Assembly: GCA_963921795.1 (NCBI GenBank) | Contig: OY997639.1 | Location: 62,726,894-62,790,893, forward strand | Origin: Nannobrachium achirus | Lineage: Eukaryota; Chordata; Actinopteri; Myctophiformes; Myctophidae | Length of the DNA: 64,000 nucleotides | Direction of reading: 5' to 3' | Shown here: in pieces, positions 42,201 to 57,200 of the stretch | Layout: the number at the start of each line of letters is the position of its first letter | How positions within the stretch are numbered: position 1 is the first letter of the stretch | The notes under the pieces: generated by a model | The model's database searches: none | What the model was told of the DNA's origin: nothing | What the model saw: the letters and a program-made list of their open reading frames with translations, nothing else | Position numbers and translations under genes: made by a program

Positions 42201-45200
42201 ATCAATCCATTCATAAAACGTAGGGCGGAAGGGAAACCTGATTAGAAACATACAAAAATGGGGCACAGTAATTCAAAAGCCAGGACAAAGAGCCCAGGCT
42301 TTCACCCATTTCTCCCTCCCCTCTTGGTACATGTCATTATTTGTAGACGTACTCTCTTTGTGGTCCAGGGATGGATTGGTGACGCACAGCCAAGCAGAAG
42401 ACCCCAAGCAAGCAGAGGGAACTGAATTACAAAGCTAATATGGAAGGTGGATGGTCATGAAAGAAAGGGAGGGTATGGCTTTGAAGTATCACGCCAACCC
42501 TTCAATGTCCGACCCTGGCAAGAGGAGGAATACTTAAGGACACCAGAGAGAAACGCTTAGGATAATTTAGAGAAGGAACAACGAAAATGGAAGCTGTGAG
42601 TTAGTTCGGGAAAACTAAGACTCTTGCGTCACTCTTCAACTTCCGTCTCTGGTTTACTACTCCTCCTGGAATATTGTGTCTCCTCCTCCCTACTGGTTGC
42701 TTGCAATATCTGGGATCTTGGGCAGCTTAGTCTTATTGCACCGAATTATCACTCAAAACAGGAGGAGCAATTGAACATCTGAAATGTCCAGTATGAAAAT
42801 ACATTAAAGAGGGTGCAACAATTAATTAAAAAAAAAATGTTAATTTAAGTGCACACATGTAACCACATTATTATTTACATTTCTACACTGTCAGAGTTAA
42901 ATAAATACAGAGGATTGTAGAGAAAAGGTGAGACCAAATATTAGTAAAAACAGGGAAGAAAGATGTGCTCACTTTGCAGTCCTGAAGCGCTGACACAGTT
43001 TCTCAACCAGAGACTCTGTCTGCCTTTCTTTGGTGATGTATGAAAACAGCTGCCTGAAAAGAACAAACAAAATTTACATTTTAGTTGTCGTCTTGAAAGA
43101 ACAAAATAAATAAGGGTTTAATTTGGTGTTCCTCTCAAAATTCCTTATTTGACTCAAGTCTGACAAGGCACATGACACGCACTCACTTCATGATGGTATA
43201 GAAGTCTTCTGTGCTCATGCCTCTCTCTGGATCAGACAGTCTGCTGATGATGTCTGGCAGCAGGTTGTAGATGGCGTTATCCTGAGGAAGTGTTTAAGGC
43301 TGTTAAGAGACATGTGCTGTACCCTCCACTTGATTGCTCAGTATCTAGTCTTTTAGATTGTGTGATTAATAAAATACTACTATACTATTGATTGCAGAGC
43401 CAAAAAAGGAATAAAGAGGACTTATTTGTTCTGAAAGAAAATACACATTTCTAAATGTGTGTGTACCTTCGAGGCCAATTCGTTGAAGAAATTGAGGGCC
43501 AGACTGGCGATGTGAGGATGGGGGTCAATGAGCAGCACAGCCACCTCGCTGACCTGACCCTTGACCTTCAGAACATCTTTAAGCACGAGCTGGGTCAGCA
43601 CGGTCACAGCCGTTTGTCTCACTGACGGAACCTCGTCACTCAGCCTGAAGTGAGGAAGGAAAAAGGATTTTATTGGTAGGGCAATTAAAATTGGACTTTA
43701 TTCATATTGCTCTCACACGCAGCTTCTGCATGTTGATACAGAGACACGCAGCTTATGCATGTTATCCCAGACACGCAGCTTCTGTATGTTGTTACAGTCT
43801 CTGTATGTTGTCCCAGACACTCAGTTTCTGAATGTTGAGGCACTGAGGCCAGAGTGGCATGGATTAGACAAGATCACAGTACTTTATAGATGGCCATTAA
43901 AGTATTGACAAAGCCAATAACCATGAATTAGTTCAATATTGTTGTGATAAATCATGCACAATTTGGTGAGGTTGATAAAACGTGTTGTCAACAGCCATTT
44001 TCACATACAGTAGCCATTTTCAACTACGCACAAATATATTGACAATGCTGTATATACTGTAGCTGTTATGCAGCCTACCGATGCTTCCTACCTTTTTTTA
44101 CAAGCTTTTTTAAATTAGTTTTTAATCGATTTTTCCCCCCAAAGCGGTTATTGCTGAATGCATTTGCTTTGTCCTGTGTGTTATTTTTGTGTAATTTGTT
44201 TTTAAACGCTATTGAACTTTGTGATTTGCAAAATGGTAAAGTATGTTATAAATAGAGTGTTATTCTAGTCAGGCAACACATTTCCTGTTACGAGAACAAT
44301 TAGCATTTCCTGTAATGAAGATTGCAGCAACAAGATGGCCGTCGCTGGCTCATTTAAGAATACAATGGTAGACAAATAGGATGGTACCTGATGGCATTCT
44401 GAAATACTTTTAAACAAGCCTGCCACCACGCAGTACAAAAGAACCTCATTAATCGTTTGTGTGGCAGAGCAGGGCTCCTGGCAGAGGATCAAACACACAA
44501 GGCCATGGCCCGTTAATGTTGACTTCTGCTAATGCCGGTTACAGCTGAATCTATGGCTACGCAGAGGAAGAATTATAGCCATAAAGAGGGTAATTAGTTT
44601 TAATGCCCTTATCAGGAAACTCCAGGGCAGGCAGTTGGAGAAGTGTGGCCTGGCGGAGGTGTGAGCTCGCGCGTGGGAGACAATTAGAGAGTACCGTGAA
44701 ATGCTTATCGTGTAGGAAAATGCAGAGGACGCGAGGTGACGAATACTGCAAAAGCACAAAATGTTTCATACATCTTGAAAAGCCTCAGCTACAGAATAAG
44801 CTGCAATTATAATTAAGTAGCACACACGGTACACACCATAAAGGAAAGCAAGCAGTTCTGTTTCTATGTGGTGTGCATGTAAAACGGGAGCTGAAGCAGA
44901 AACGAACAGCAGTCATTATGGATATCTTTTTTGTCTTACGTGAACTTCCCTTCCCAGTGTGAGGGACACGTGGGACCCCTAGCCTTTCCCCCTCAATTAT
45001 TCTGCCCACCCATCCATGTATAATTACAACACACTACACATTATTTGCAGGAACAATGTGGAACACAGTAGTAATTATGCGGTAGTGTGTCTAAAACCAC
45101 CAGTGTCCAATTCTTAACAACGGTTCTGCACAGCACAACATCAGTGTGTGGTGATGTGTGTGTGTGTGTGTGTGTGAGATTCAGCAACTTGTTGGTGCAT

Positions 45201-48200
45201 CATAGATGCCCGTCACCATAGATGGCATCCAACAACTGACAACGAGTACTGCACTAGTATTCATAATTTAACAACCAACCCGCTTCAATGCATCCATTTT
45301 CGAAACCCAACTAGCTGTCATTAAAGGGGCCATGTCATGGTTGTTTAGGCTAAAAAAACCTGTATAAAACCGTATTATGAACCAATATTTATACAAAATT
45401 TTAAATTTTAAAAGCATGGTGTGGCCCCTTTAAAGGGAAGGAAGAAATAAATACAACAAGTAGAGAGACAACAGAAAGTGAGTGCGGCAGAGGGCGAGCG
45501 AGAATGAGTGAAATTAGGTAAAATAAGGTTATATTCTTTCCTGCTACTGAGATGGGAAAACTTCACTGGCAAGCCTAGAATGACTTGTTGATGCTTTTTG
45601 ATCCACTTCAAACATGTCTGTCTGTCTTCAAACGGGGTGCCACCACACACTAAATAAATCAGCTAATTGCTTTTTTTCGTGATATTTGCCCCAGACAACA
45701 ATCTAAGTTCTTTTGCTCTCCCTCCATCTCCCGCATGCACGCCACAGTGTTAACCTAGCATCAGCTGATGCCCTCTGTAACAATGTATGCTAATGTATGC
45801 TAGATTCAAGATTTCAAATAAATTAAATGTTCCATTATTCCTCTCTCCCGTGGTGCAAGGGGTACTCAGCATGATGCAGTGTCTCAGGGAGTATGTGACT
45901 GTTCAAAGTTTGGGAATGACTGCATTATTAGAAATAACATCAAGGTTGGAATGAGTTAGTCCCATTTGCTTGCCTAGCTCCAAACTCTACAATATGCAGT
46001 TATGCATACTGTCCACACTTCTTGAACCCAGGTTGGAAGCCTCTTACCTGGCATAGAGGTTCTGTGTCCAGGGTTCCAGGATGTTGGGGAAACGTACTGT
46101 CAGATCTCCCAGAGCCACGATGGCATTGGCCCGTACCACAGGAAGACTGGAGCGCTCCAGCACCGTAAACAGCAGACGGATGTGCTCCTCACACACCGAT
46201 GGACTGACCCAGGACACAGACATTTTCTTGATTATGTTAAGTCAATCATTTTGGTCAGTCTGCAAGTATAACAGTTATAGTGCGGCTGCACCACGCATCT
46301 CATGTTTTACCTTTTAGTTTCTACTAGACTTGTGTATAGGTTTGAATTCATTATAATAGGATCATTATTTGGACAGAAATCAAATTTTTTGCCATGCATG
46401 CAAGCCTTCTTAACACAGGCCGTCTCTGATAATAATGTAAATGTTTTTTTATTTGTGTCTTTTCACCTGATCATCATGAACTGAGAGAGGGCCAGGCAGG
46501 CTGCGGCCGTGAGCTGTGGGTGGGAGTAACGTCCTGGTGAGCTGCACACTCTGACCAGTAGGGGCAGGAAGGCAGAGAGCAGGTTTTCCTCTAAAACGGT
46601 GAGAATATTTTCATCTTTAATAACCACGGGAGAAGCAACACTTTCTAGAAAAAGCAAGGATAGGACTTGCTGGTCCATGTCAAACAGTACATCAGATAAT
46701 CAGGTAGAGAACAGGGTCATTACCAGCCAATAGTTCAGTCTCGCATATCTTCCTGATGAGCTCTGCCTCTGCGTCCTCGGCAGAGGCGCCAACCAAGCCA
46801 AGCTCCTCCTCCACAGCACTCTCATTGGCTCCCTGCTGTTGGCATAACAGGCATAGAACTAAGACTATAGTACGTCATCATTTTTAGGTCACCTTAAAAA
46901 TTACACTACAAGTGCATCTGTCACTAAGCTGATGAAGGCACAGAGCCGAAACGTGTCCATATCGTATGACATATACCAAGGTGCCCATCTTGTTTGAGCT
47001 AAGGACACCCTAATATTTCCCCTAAAAGTTACCTTTGATTTATTGGAGGGCCCCTTCTCCTCCCTCTCTTCAGTCTCAACTCTCCTCCTCCTCAGCTCCA
47101 TGCTGACGCTGCGCTCTAGGTGAGACACCTGCCAGAAAGCCACGCAGCCACATAGGGACAGCAGCTGAGCCAGACACACCGAGTTCACTACAGGGGACAG
47201 AGGCACAAAGAGACAGGAGATTAAAAAGATGATATCAAGTGACTGAATGTTGGCACACAAACGGGCACAACAAATCAAGCAACACCTCACCTTCATTGCT
47301 GGGGTCATCGCTGTCCTGAGATCCACACTCCAATTGGTCACCGTCCTTGTCCCCAGTGTCCCCAGTCTCAGCGATCTGATCCATTAAGAGGCGAGCGCAT
47401 CGCTGGAGGAGGTGGGAGCAGAGCTGGTCAGGGGACTCAGCCAGGAAGTAGATGACACGGACAGCCTGTTCCATGAAGCTCTGCCAATAGGGGTCCTCCA
47501 TCACCACACCTGGGCCACACAGGAAGAGAGTAAAGATGGTCTTTTAAGGTCTAACAATACATGAATATCAAAAAGTTCAAGACACTGTATAAAATTCCAT
47601 AAAGGAAGATTTTGTTGTTCTTAACAAGAATCCTTACTGCAAACTAACTTCACATTCGGAACAAAGTCAACCCATTGTGAAACAAGACTCAAATAATAGC
47701 TGTGTGAAAACCTCTACATTACAGCTTAGCTGTGTGAAAACCTCTTTACATTACAGCTTAATCTTCACACTTGCCCCTGCCTCCTAAGTACAGTGCATTT
47801 TACCTTCAGCAATGGCCTGTGTGAGGCAGGTGAAGAGCTGATGGTCCTGGGGCAATCTGAATGGGGCACCTTTAGATTGCTGGAAGAATGGAACAAGTAA
47901 AACATCTTCACTGTGTATCGAGATAATGAGATAACCGCCAGTGAAAAAAGCCAATTCTACAAAATGACTGCATAAAATGACAGTTTACATTTGAATATAG
48001 TAAACAAACATAGAAATCAATTCATTCATTGTTCAGTGTGTAGCGAGTCATTGTTTCCGTGTGTGGTGCTTTGTTCTTACCCTGACATGGTCTGTAATGC
48101 TACAGATAGTGATGACAGCATCTCTGGCCAACAGGAAGTCTTCAGTCACTTTCTCACCCAGCGCCACAGTACACAGGGTGTCCAGATTACTGAGGACAAC

Positions 48201-51200
48201 CTCCCTCTCTGCCCTGTTAATGGACATGCACATAGACATCAAGTCATTCAAATTTGATAGACCTTTTAGCGGCCGTTAAGACAGTTCAAAATTGTCAATC
48301 TGCCAGCATCTCCTTACTAATACACTGTTAACTTCATGCTGGCATGAAGAAACCCCCACCCACACACTACAATTAACCTCATTACCTTCATCTGCATTTA
48401 CCAGTGAAAATGGCTGCTTTGAAAAGGATCGACTCCATAATCGTACCATCATTAACCAGCCAGGAACAATATTGTAAAATTGGCATTTCCACCTCACAAT
48501 TCTGAATCACACAGACACCCGGTGTGCAATCATCTCCAGTGTGCAGGTGACTCCCAGTGCATTTACATTTGTCTTAAAAAGGCTTTACCAGTGTAGCAGG
48601 AAGTGACTCAGATATGTCCAATTCAGGGTGGACACAGTTCAGGTACATATACTGTATTGACACACAATCGACAATTCACTCAATTTGACTATTCAACAAT
48701 TCACTCATTTTGACTATTCAAACAGACCTGCTCAAAAAATATATTCTGTAGTTTGCCTCATACAAGAAAGATAAACACAGTATAGTATATTGCACACGAT
48801 GTTGCAGCAAAAGCCTTTCAACTTGCATGTAATACAGTACAACCTTAGCAATATCAAATGTACATATTTTCACCCACCCCGTCCCCCACACGCCATGTAA
48901 GGCTGGGCAACTCTAGTCTATACAGTATTTCCATTTATCAGCTGCCTGTCCCCTCTGTTGGCCTTCTCAGCCCCAGCCTGCTGCCCGAATAATGTGTGTG
49001 GGAGGCCCGGTTAGCAGAAGCACATAGGAGATTAAACAGGTTATAAATGTTGCCTGGCTGGAAGAGAGGCAGCACAGTGTGGGAGGACTGCAGATAGTTC
49101 CCCTCCTCTCCCCCTCTCATCCTGTCGCTTACCCTTCCCCTCCAGCGGTGGCCGTCTTTGAGAGAGATTGAGGGGGGGGGGGAACATTTTTAAAAGAAAC
49201 ATTCAGTTGAAAGTGCTGGCGACGAGCCAAAATGTATCTGGTTATTACTTTTCAGTACAATGCAGAGCAGCCAGGGCTGAGTTCTGGTTTTGACTAACCA
49301 CATCTTTTCCACTCAGACAGCTGAGGCAAGGACAAGCAATAAAAAGCTCTGGGCCTGGATTGGGAGTAAAGCTACACGTTCTACCCCCTCCCAATTTCAT
49401 TTCTGAGCCTACCTGAGAGAACAACTGGACAGAGTTGAAAATACAGAAGCAGTTCTGCTCATCATTATGTCTAACATGATTAAATTGCCCTCCTAGCAGC
49501 CCTCAGATTATTAAAATGCACATAGCCAACTGAATCAGGTGTCTTCCTGCCTTCATTAAAGTGATGTTACTCTTTGCTTTGGTAGAACTATGGGATGTAT
49601 AGATTACTGGCCATGAGATGAGGCAAAACACTCAGTAATTTTTTAACATTTATTCCTGTGGTCTGTGATTGGAGAATGAGTTACAGCAGAGCAGATACAG
49701 ACACACTGTATATCTATCTACAAACATATGCATATCTAGCTACATACATAGATGTATCTATCTATACACACAAATATACATATCTACAAACACTAGCTAC
49801 ATCCATAAATGAATCTATCTATCTATATACACACACATAAACATACTGTATATCTATCTATAATACATTAACATACTGTATATCTATATACAACAATATA
49901 TACACCGTATACAAACACACACACACACACACGCAATAAGACATACTGTATGCATCTACAGTACTTCTCTATATACAGATATACCCATATCTAGCAGTTG
50001 TGGGGTATGGGGGTTGGGGGATCAGTGGTTGTGGGATATGGGACTTGCCCCGCCAACACACCGACCCCCCACCCTAGGAGCACCCATTTTTTTTTGGGTG
50101 GGGGGGGGGGGGGGGGGGGATCAGTGGTTGTGGGATATGGGACTTGCCCCGCCAACACACCGACCCCCCCACCCTAGGGGCAGTCGGGGGGCATTAGGGG
50201 GAGTCAGTGGTTGTGGGGTATGGGACTTGCCCCTCCAACACACCGACCCCCCCCACCCTAGGGGCAGACACGGGGTATGGGGGGGCCCCTTGGATCTTAG
50301 GCTAGCAGGCAACAGGGTATGGGGGGCCCTTGGATCTTAGGCTAGTAGACACGGGGTATGGGGGGCCCTTGGATCTTAGGCTAGTAGACACAGGGTATGG
50401 GGGGGCCCTTGGATCTTAGGCTAGTAGACACGGGGTATGGGGGGCCCCTTGGATCTTAGGCTAGTAGACACGGGGTATGGGGGGCCCTTGGATCTTAGGC
50501 TAGCAGACACGGGTATGGGGGGGCCCCTTGGATCTTAGGCTAGTAGACACGGGGTATGAGGGGGCCCTTTGGATCTTAGGCTAGCAGACACAGGGTATGG
50601 GGGGGCCTTGGATCTTACTAGCAGACACGGGGTATGGGGGGGCCCTTGGATCTTAGGCTAGCAGACACGAGGTATGGAGGGCCTTGGATCTTAGGCTAGT
50701 AGACACGGGTATGGGGGGGCCCCTTGGATCTTAGGCTAGCAGACTCTTTTAAATTGCTTTTAAAAGTGTTTTTCTTTATGGTGATTTAATTGTTTTAATC
50801 TTTTGTTTTATTTGCTTCATTTTACTAATGTTTGCTCTCGTTTTTAAATGTCTGTAAAGCACTTTGGAACTATGTTTAGAAAAGCGCTATACAAATACAT
50901 TTTCATTCACTTACCGTAATTACCGGGGTTATAAAAATAATTCCTCATTCTCCAATCACATAGTGCAACAACAGATAATTATGATGTTAATCCAAATATT
51001 GTCAGCTATCTTTGCCAGATCACAATACAACCCAAGATTCTAAAGTTGAACATAACTTCAACAAGAGACAAATTAGGACAAATTATCACCATCCTACCCA
51101 CATGCTGCACTTTACCAGTAAGTAAAGCTTACCAGTAAGTGCAAATAGACATCGGCACCAACACTACCCATTGGTCGGGAATTTCTCGGCCTTCTAATTC

Positions 51201-54200
51201 AGTGTACTCGCATAAGCCTTTTTCTCATCACGGGGCTTAAAGAAGGTCAGCTTTATATGAAAACAATTTGATGTTGAAAAGGGTTCTAGGGTGGCAGTTT
51301 GGCCTCCAATCCCTCCATGTGCAGAGGGTGACTTGACGTTGCAGAGGACCCTACACTCTACACCATCAAGATGATACATATAAATACTTGTCTACAAAGT
51401 GCTACTAGGATACTTACAAATTGGGGCTGAGAGGCTTCTTAACAGAACAGTTTTATACCAGCTAAAAGTACAAAAAAAGCCCAGGTTCGAAAACAAATAA
51501 CTGAATATCATCAAATGCTTTGTGAAAAATACTTCAGCAGCATTCATGACGTGTAGGACTCTTACCGTGCGGCCATGCCAAGCAACAGGACTGCAGCTCG
51601 CCTGTGCAGACCGGATGTGTCCCGCTTGCCGGTGAATCTTTCCCACAGAACCTGAACCACAGTGGACTGGAGAACGCTGCCACTGCTAAAGAACTCTTGC
51701 ACCTACAGAGACGTGGATGGAAGGTTCAGAATCAGAACAGTGTGCCGTCAGAGCCAACAGGTTATGTGCATTGCACAATATGCTGCAGATGTGACGTAGC
51801 ACTGCACGGCTGTGCATGCATCCCTATCCATATATTAACTAACTGTCTGCCTGACTGACCAGGGCATACTGTAACTAGGACGTGCATGACTGCCCAAAAT
51901 CAAAGTCCATTAAAATTCTACTGCTATTAATAGCGATTATTCTACACCTTGGGGTCAGGTTATGAGCATCATCCCAGTTATTTTTCTATACTTAGAAAAC
52001 AATAACTAGGATGACCATTTCAGCCATTGTGCAGCCCTAGAAAGCCACCAAACAATCAGGCCTTTATATATATGTGAGTGAGTGAGTGAGTGAGTGAGTG
52101 AGTGAGTGAGTGAGTGAGTGAGTGAGTGAGTGAGTGAGTGAGTGAGTGAGTGAGTGAGAGAGAGAGAGAGAGGTTTCCTTACAATCTCTTCTAGACACTG
52201 GATAGTCCCCAGAGATGCATCCACCATGAGCACAGAGAGACTGTCCACCAGTGTCTGCGCTTTGGCCCTGAGGAGAGAAGAGACTTCAGACAGTGAACTA
52301 ACATCTAATAAAGATGCCAATTAAAGATTAACACTGTCAACCCAAGGAAGTTGGAGATGTGAAAATCCCTTTTTTTTTACTTTTCAAACGGTTTCCTTTT
52401 TAAATGACACCCTGTTAACTGTCTATAGAGATAACTGCAGGGTGTTCCAGGCTATCACAGCTGTCAAAGAACCTCGTCTAGCTCTCTATTCAGTAAGCCA
52501 CGACTCATCAGTCGCTATTCATCGCCCGCTACCTTATTCAATTGAGACGATGCATGACATTGAAGACATTCTGTTTTAGTTTACTTTAGGCAGCATTGGA
52601 GTCAAGCTCCAGTTAGGATGGTGTGTGTAATATATTTGTCCGTCCCCTTCTCCCCCTCAACATTACATTTATGTGTATGCCATGTAATTAGAGGAAAATA
52701 CTGTCTTCTGAAGGTTTTCTGAAAAAGAAAAGTCAAATGTTTATTTTTTAAAAAAATACAAAATGTATGTTGTATATACTCTAAAAAGATTACATTTACA
52801 CCTATATACACACAACCCATCAACGGGAAACCCAAAAATAATTCTTTAGCAGTCCAACTAAATCCAGATAGGTACCTGGTGGAGTCTCCCTGTGGGTTGA
52901 GGTAGAGGCGCTTGTAGGCTTGCACCACAGCATCTTTAACGGCAGCATCGGCCGACCACACCAGAGGAAGCATCTTCCTCACGCCGCTCAGAGAGCAGGC
53001 CACGCTGAACTCACACACCGTCACACAGAACTGTACTGCCTCCTGGACAACTGCAGGAAACAGAACAAGTTCACATCAGTGCCAGAACATGGTTCATATT
53101 AAGCCATGGTCATCAGTCCACAGTAGGGATGAAGGATGATATATTTTTTTGTATTTGTGAGGTTTTTCAGATTGTTTGGCATATATATCAGGGCTATTGA
53201 ACACCCTTTGTCTGTGTGTTGGTTAAAATAATATTGAACCAATGAAAAGATGTCTGTGTTGGTTAAAATGAAACCAATGAATAGTAAAAAGCCCTTCGGT
53301 CAAAACCTCCTAACTCCACTTGAGCTCATTGTCCCAAAAATGAACATTTTTAGGAGTTTTCGGCCCGACAGCAGTGATATATAATTTTATATGAGTTGGT
53401 AAATATTTCAAGGTTTTAATTCTAAAAAGACAACCATGTCCCTTAATGAGAAAAGAAGCAAAGAAATAAAACAGGGTTTTCCTGCACAACATATTTTGCT
53501 GAGGCATAAGTGGAAATGTGATGTCAGTGATGAACCTCTCCTTACCTGAAGTGGTTTTACAGTACAGCATAGAGTTTATGACTGAGATGGCTCTTTCCAC
53601 CTGCAGGGCGAAGCTCTCCGTGTCCCTCAGGTACTGCACCAACATTTCCTGTTTCTTCAGCTCGCTGTCCCGAGCGTCCTCTCCCTCTTTCTCTGCTCCT
53701 TCCTTCTGAGGGGTAGGAGGGAGGTTCTGACTCAACTCAGCAGCTTCATCATCAGGGCCTGAGATGGACAGACACATGGACATGGGTTTTCAAGTGTTGG
53801 CATTCCACATAAGCAAGATGTGAAAAATGAAAAGGGAAATACTTTTTCCACTATGTATATCATATTGATCACCTCATGTTAAAGGGGAATTTTGGACTAG
53901 CCGTCTTACATTAATCTGTACCGATCATTCATGGACATCAGTCCCCCCCTCCCCCCTACCGCTTGCTTCCCTTAACAGCTACAGGTAAACTGATAGAAAA
54001 AACCTGTACCTTTGAATAGCAGAGCCAATGTGTTCATCACGGTCTCTGGTGTGACACTGGACAGAGCAGAGAAGAGCGCGGACTCTGGGAAACGGCTGTG
54101 GGCCTTTATACACAGACGTACTGCATTCCTGGAAGACACAAGAAACACAAGGTCAGCCTAGCGGCGAAAGTAAAAAGGTATAAACCGTACTCACTTTCAG

Positions 54201-57200
54201 TTCTTAGGAGTCTTTTTTATTAATGATGCAGCAGCAGCAGCTTGACAGAAAGACGCGTTTCGGCTCTAGGCCATCATCAGTGTTACCTAGCGGCGAACAA
54301 AACTACTATCCCAAAGTGTAACAGAAAACATCCATTCCATGCAGGTTTTCTTTGTGAGCTTGTAGATTGCCCATTTTTGGCAAAGACGTTTGTTGTAGAG
54401 AAACACTAGCAGACCAAGTATAAAGCCTTGGGGGAACCTGGTCAACCAATGTTATGTTGGGTGGTACACCAGTCTCAAAAACAAAAGTCTGCATGCTGAT
54501 AAAGCCACAGTAGTACAGTAGAGATTTCACAGAGAACTGTTCAATGCAAATGTACTAAAATGGGACTGGACACATTCAGTTCAGAAGATTTCAAAACATT
54601 CATCCTAGTCTTTCCTTTAGTAGAAATCCCTTCACATAATGTACTTTCAAGCGTGAAGACCATATATTGTAGCTCAGGCCTAGGCCAGACGGAGCTGGAC
54701 ATTTCATATATCCTGGTTTTTCAGATATCCACATAGAAAAATATCTAGGTCCACACGACAAAGATATCTAGGTCTAAAATAACTGAGTCCCCTGACCAGG
54801 GGGACAAGCACACACAGTAAAGTCTTCAGAGATATCCGGGTTCCATGTCTACAAGGATCCAGTGAATCGGATATTTTTCAATGTCTCCAATTATTTATCC
54901 GGTTTCAAAAATATCCAGCTTCAATGTAAATTGACTTAATGACTTCAAATTAAAAAAAATTGAATCTTTCTCCATTATGTGGGACATTACTGGGTCACCT
55001 GTATTTGTTGACGCGGAGGAACTGTGCGACTTGCACGGCAGTAGTCCTGTCATCTTTTTCGTTAACTTCCTCTTCTTCCACCTCTTCCTCCTTCTCTTCT
55101 TCTTCCTCCTCTTCCTCAGTGGTGGGCTCCAGTTCAGCCCTGACAGTGACCAGGAGTTCGGGCTCCATGGCTGCCCACAGCTCGGACGCTTTGAGGACAG
55201 CCACTGATAGGGAGCGAAGACAGACAAGAACATTTTAAGTGGGGAGGGGAAAAAAAAGGTGAAAAAGAATTTACATAGTATAATCTATGATTGACATTTT
55301 CTGATGAACAACTTGACTTTTTTAAGATGGAGGAATGTCACGATGAACTTCACATTCATACCCGCTGCACAGCGTGTTCTTCCTGCACAGAGGAGGAACT
55401 GGATTGACAGTTGTCTACGGAAAAGTAATATTTCTTGTGGTTGCTCGAAGGTGACCAGATGTACTGTACATCGACCACATAATCGCAACGAGTTGCAATT
55501 GTGTTTAGTTTAGCAATTAAATTACATTTTGTGTGGCATCAATACCAAGCACATCGTAGCTACTCTGAAGTATTGGGAAGACTCCTGGTAGGATAGATGC
55601 ACAGAGATGCATTGCAAAGTAAAATAACGTATCCAATAAGTCAGGTTGTTCACAGTTCTTGCAGCAATGAACTTCTAACAAAGGAAACCAGCACTCAATT
55701 AGATCCAAGTGGGATTCTTCTTGTTTTTATTAATTGGGGGTGAACCCTTTAATAAAAACAAGAAGAATCCTACTTGGATCTAAGCGAGTGCTGGTTTCCT
55801 TTGTTATAAGAAAATAAGTCAGGCATACTTGTTGGGGAAAAAATATTTACATGAATCTTAGTTGACCCATTTATTTTACCATCTCAAAATGGCAAATTTC
55901 ACAGAATTTCACAGTTTGCATCCCTGGTTTTGGCCCTCAGATTACAAGAGAAATTAGCTCATGGCAGACTGAACCTCAGTGACAGCTGAGTGAACTCTTT
56001 TGCCTCCAACACACTCACACATGCACTCACGCACACACAATGTCAGCATCCACCTGGTCATTTCTCCACTTCAACTTTAAAATGGAGAACAATTTGGGTG
56101 ACGCCAAGTTACTGTAGGCAGGCCCTTACAGCAGAGCAGCAAATCTCAACTACACTGCCAAGATTACCAGCCAGCGGAGGCAAGAAGAAGCACTCAACCA
56201 TCTTATTCAGTCTGCTCGCATTCGCCTTGGTCTCATCATTGGGCAGCGCCATTTATTGAATTCAGTGGAAAGGAACCTGAAGCTGTAGGCTCCTAGTTTA
56301 AGACAACATTCTGTAATTTAGAAAAAAGGCTTTTGAAGTGACTTTGATTTTTCATATACCGGGTGCTTTCCCTTGCAATTTCTCTTTCAACTCTTGAAGT
56401 TTTGCAGTCTCTTTCTCCAGGGGTTTCTTCAGATCAGCACTGCTCAGCTGAGAAGACACAAAAGACAACATTAAGCTATACGGTGGTATGGCATGTTCAA
56501 CTCACTGACCATGTCTCACATGCAGTACCATTAAATACATCTTAAGATCTCTAAATACTTTAAACAAAAGTTTGTTTTGATATAATCTTTCACAATGTCA
56601 TTCCATATGATAACTTCTCTCAACACTAATCTTATTTGCCTGTGTCACTCTGCCCTCGACACTAGTGCCAAAAATACATAGAAAATGTAGTCAGTTATGC
56701 ATTTAAACATGAATAAATACAGTTTCTTCTGACAACTTGTTAAGTCGTGTAATGACAGAGCTACGAGGTGTTGCCAAAAGACTACTAAAATGATTACACA
56801 GTACGACTTTAAAATAACGTAAGGATAGGGAAAAGATGGTGTCAGCTCCGTATCTGTCCATGGCGATTTCCCTCAATTCGCCATGGTCATCAGAGAGCAG
56901 GGATGCTATAGGGAGGACTAGTGCCAGACAGAACACTGTTGAGAAGACTGCCCAGGTATCTGCCTCCCAGGATATGGTACAGTTCTGAACTGCTATACCA
57001 AGCCTTTATTTCATGCTGATATAAATCAATTTACAAATTGTATAAATTGTTTTGGTCAAAGGAGAAAGCATGCGACTATTCCAGCTACAAAGTGGATTTG
57101 TAGTTTTGTTTACCTTGCAGCTGTAGGGGTTGTGTGCGATGAAGGCAGCCAGCAGCTGAATAGCGCTCTTCACCACATGAATTGATTTGTCCATCAGCCG

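Noticed and set aside
41627..42214. 195-codon minus-strand frame
   Set aside because: Only 42014-41831 is the ncapd2 exon; the remainder is intron read-through and splice sites bound the exon.
50280..50745. CRISPR-like array of regularly spaced repeats
   Set aside because: Units are adjacent without unique spacers, in a eukaryotic intron; it is a minisatellite.
53879..53900. TTAAAGGGGAATTTTGG as a further TTAA MITE
   Set aside because: Only one end is visible; no inverted partner was found within several hundred bases.
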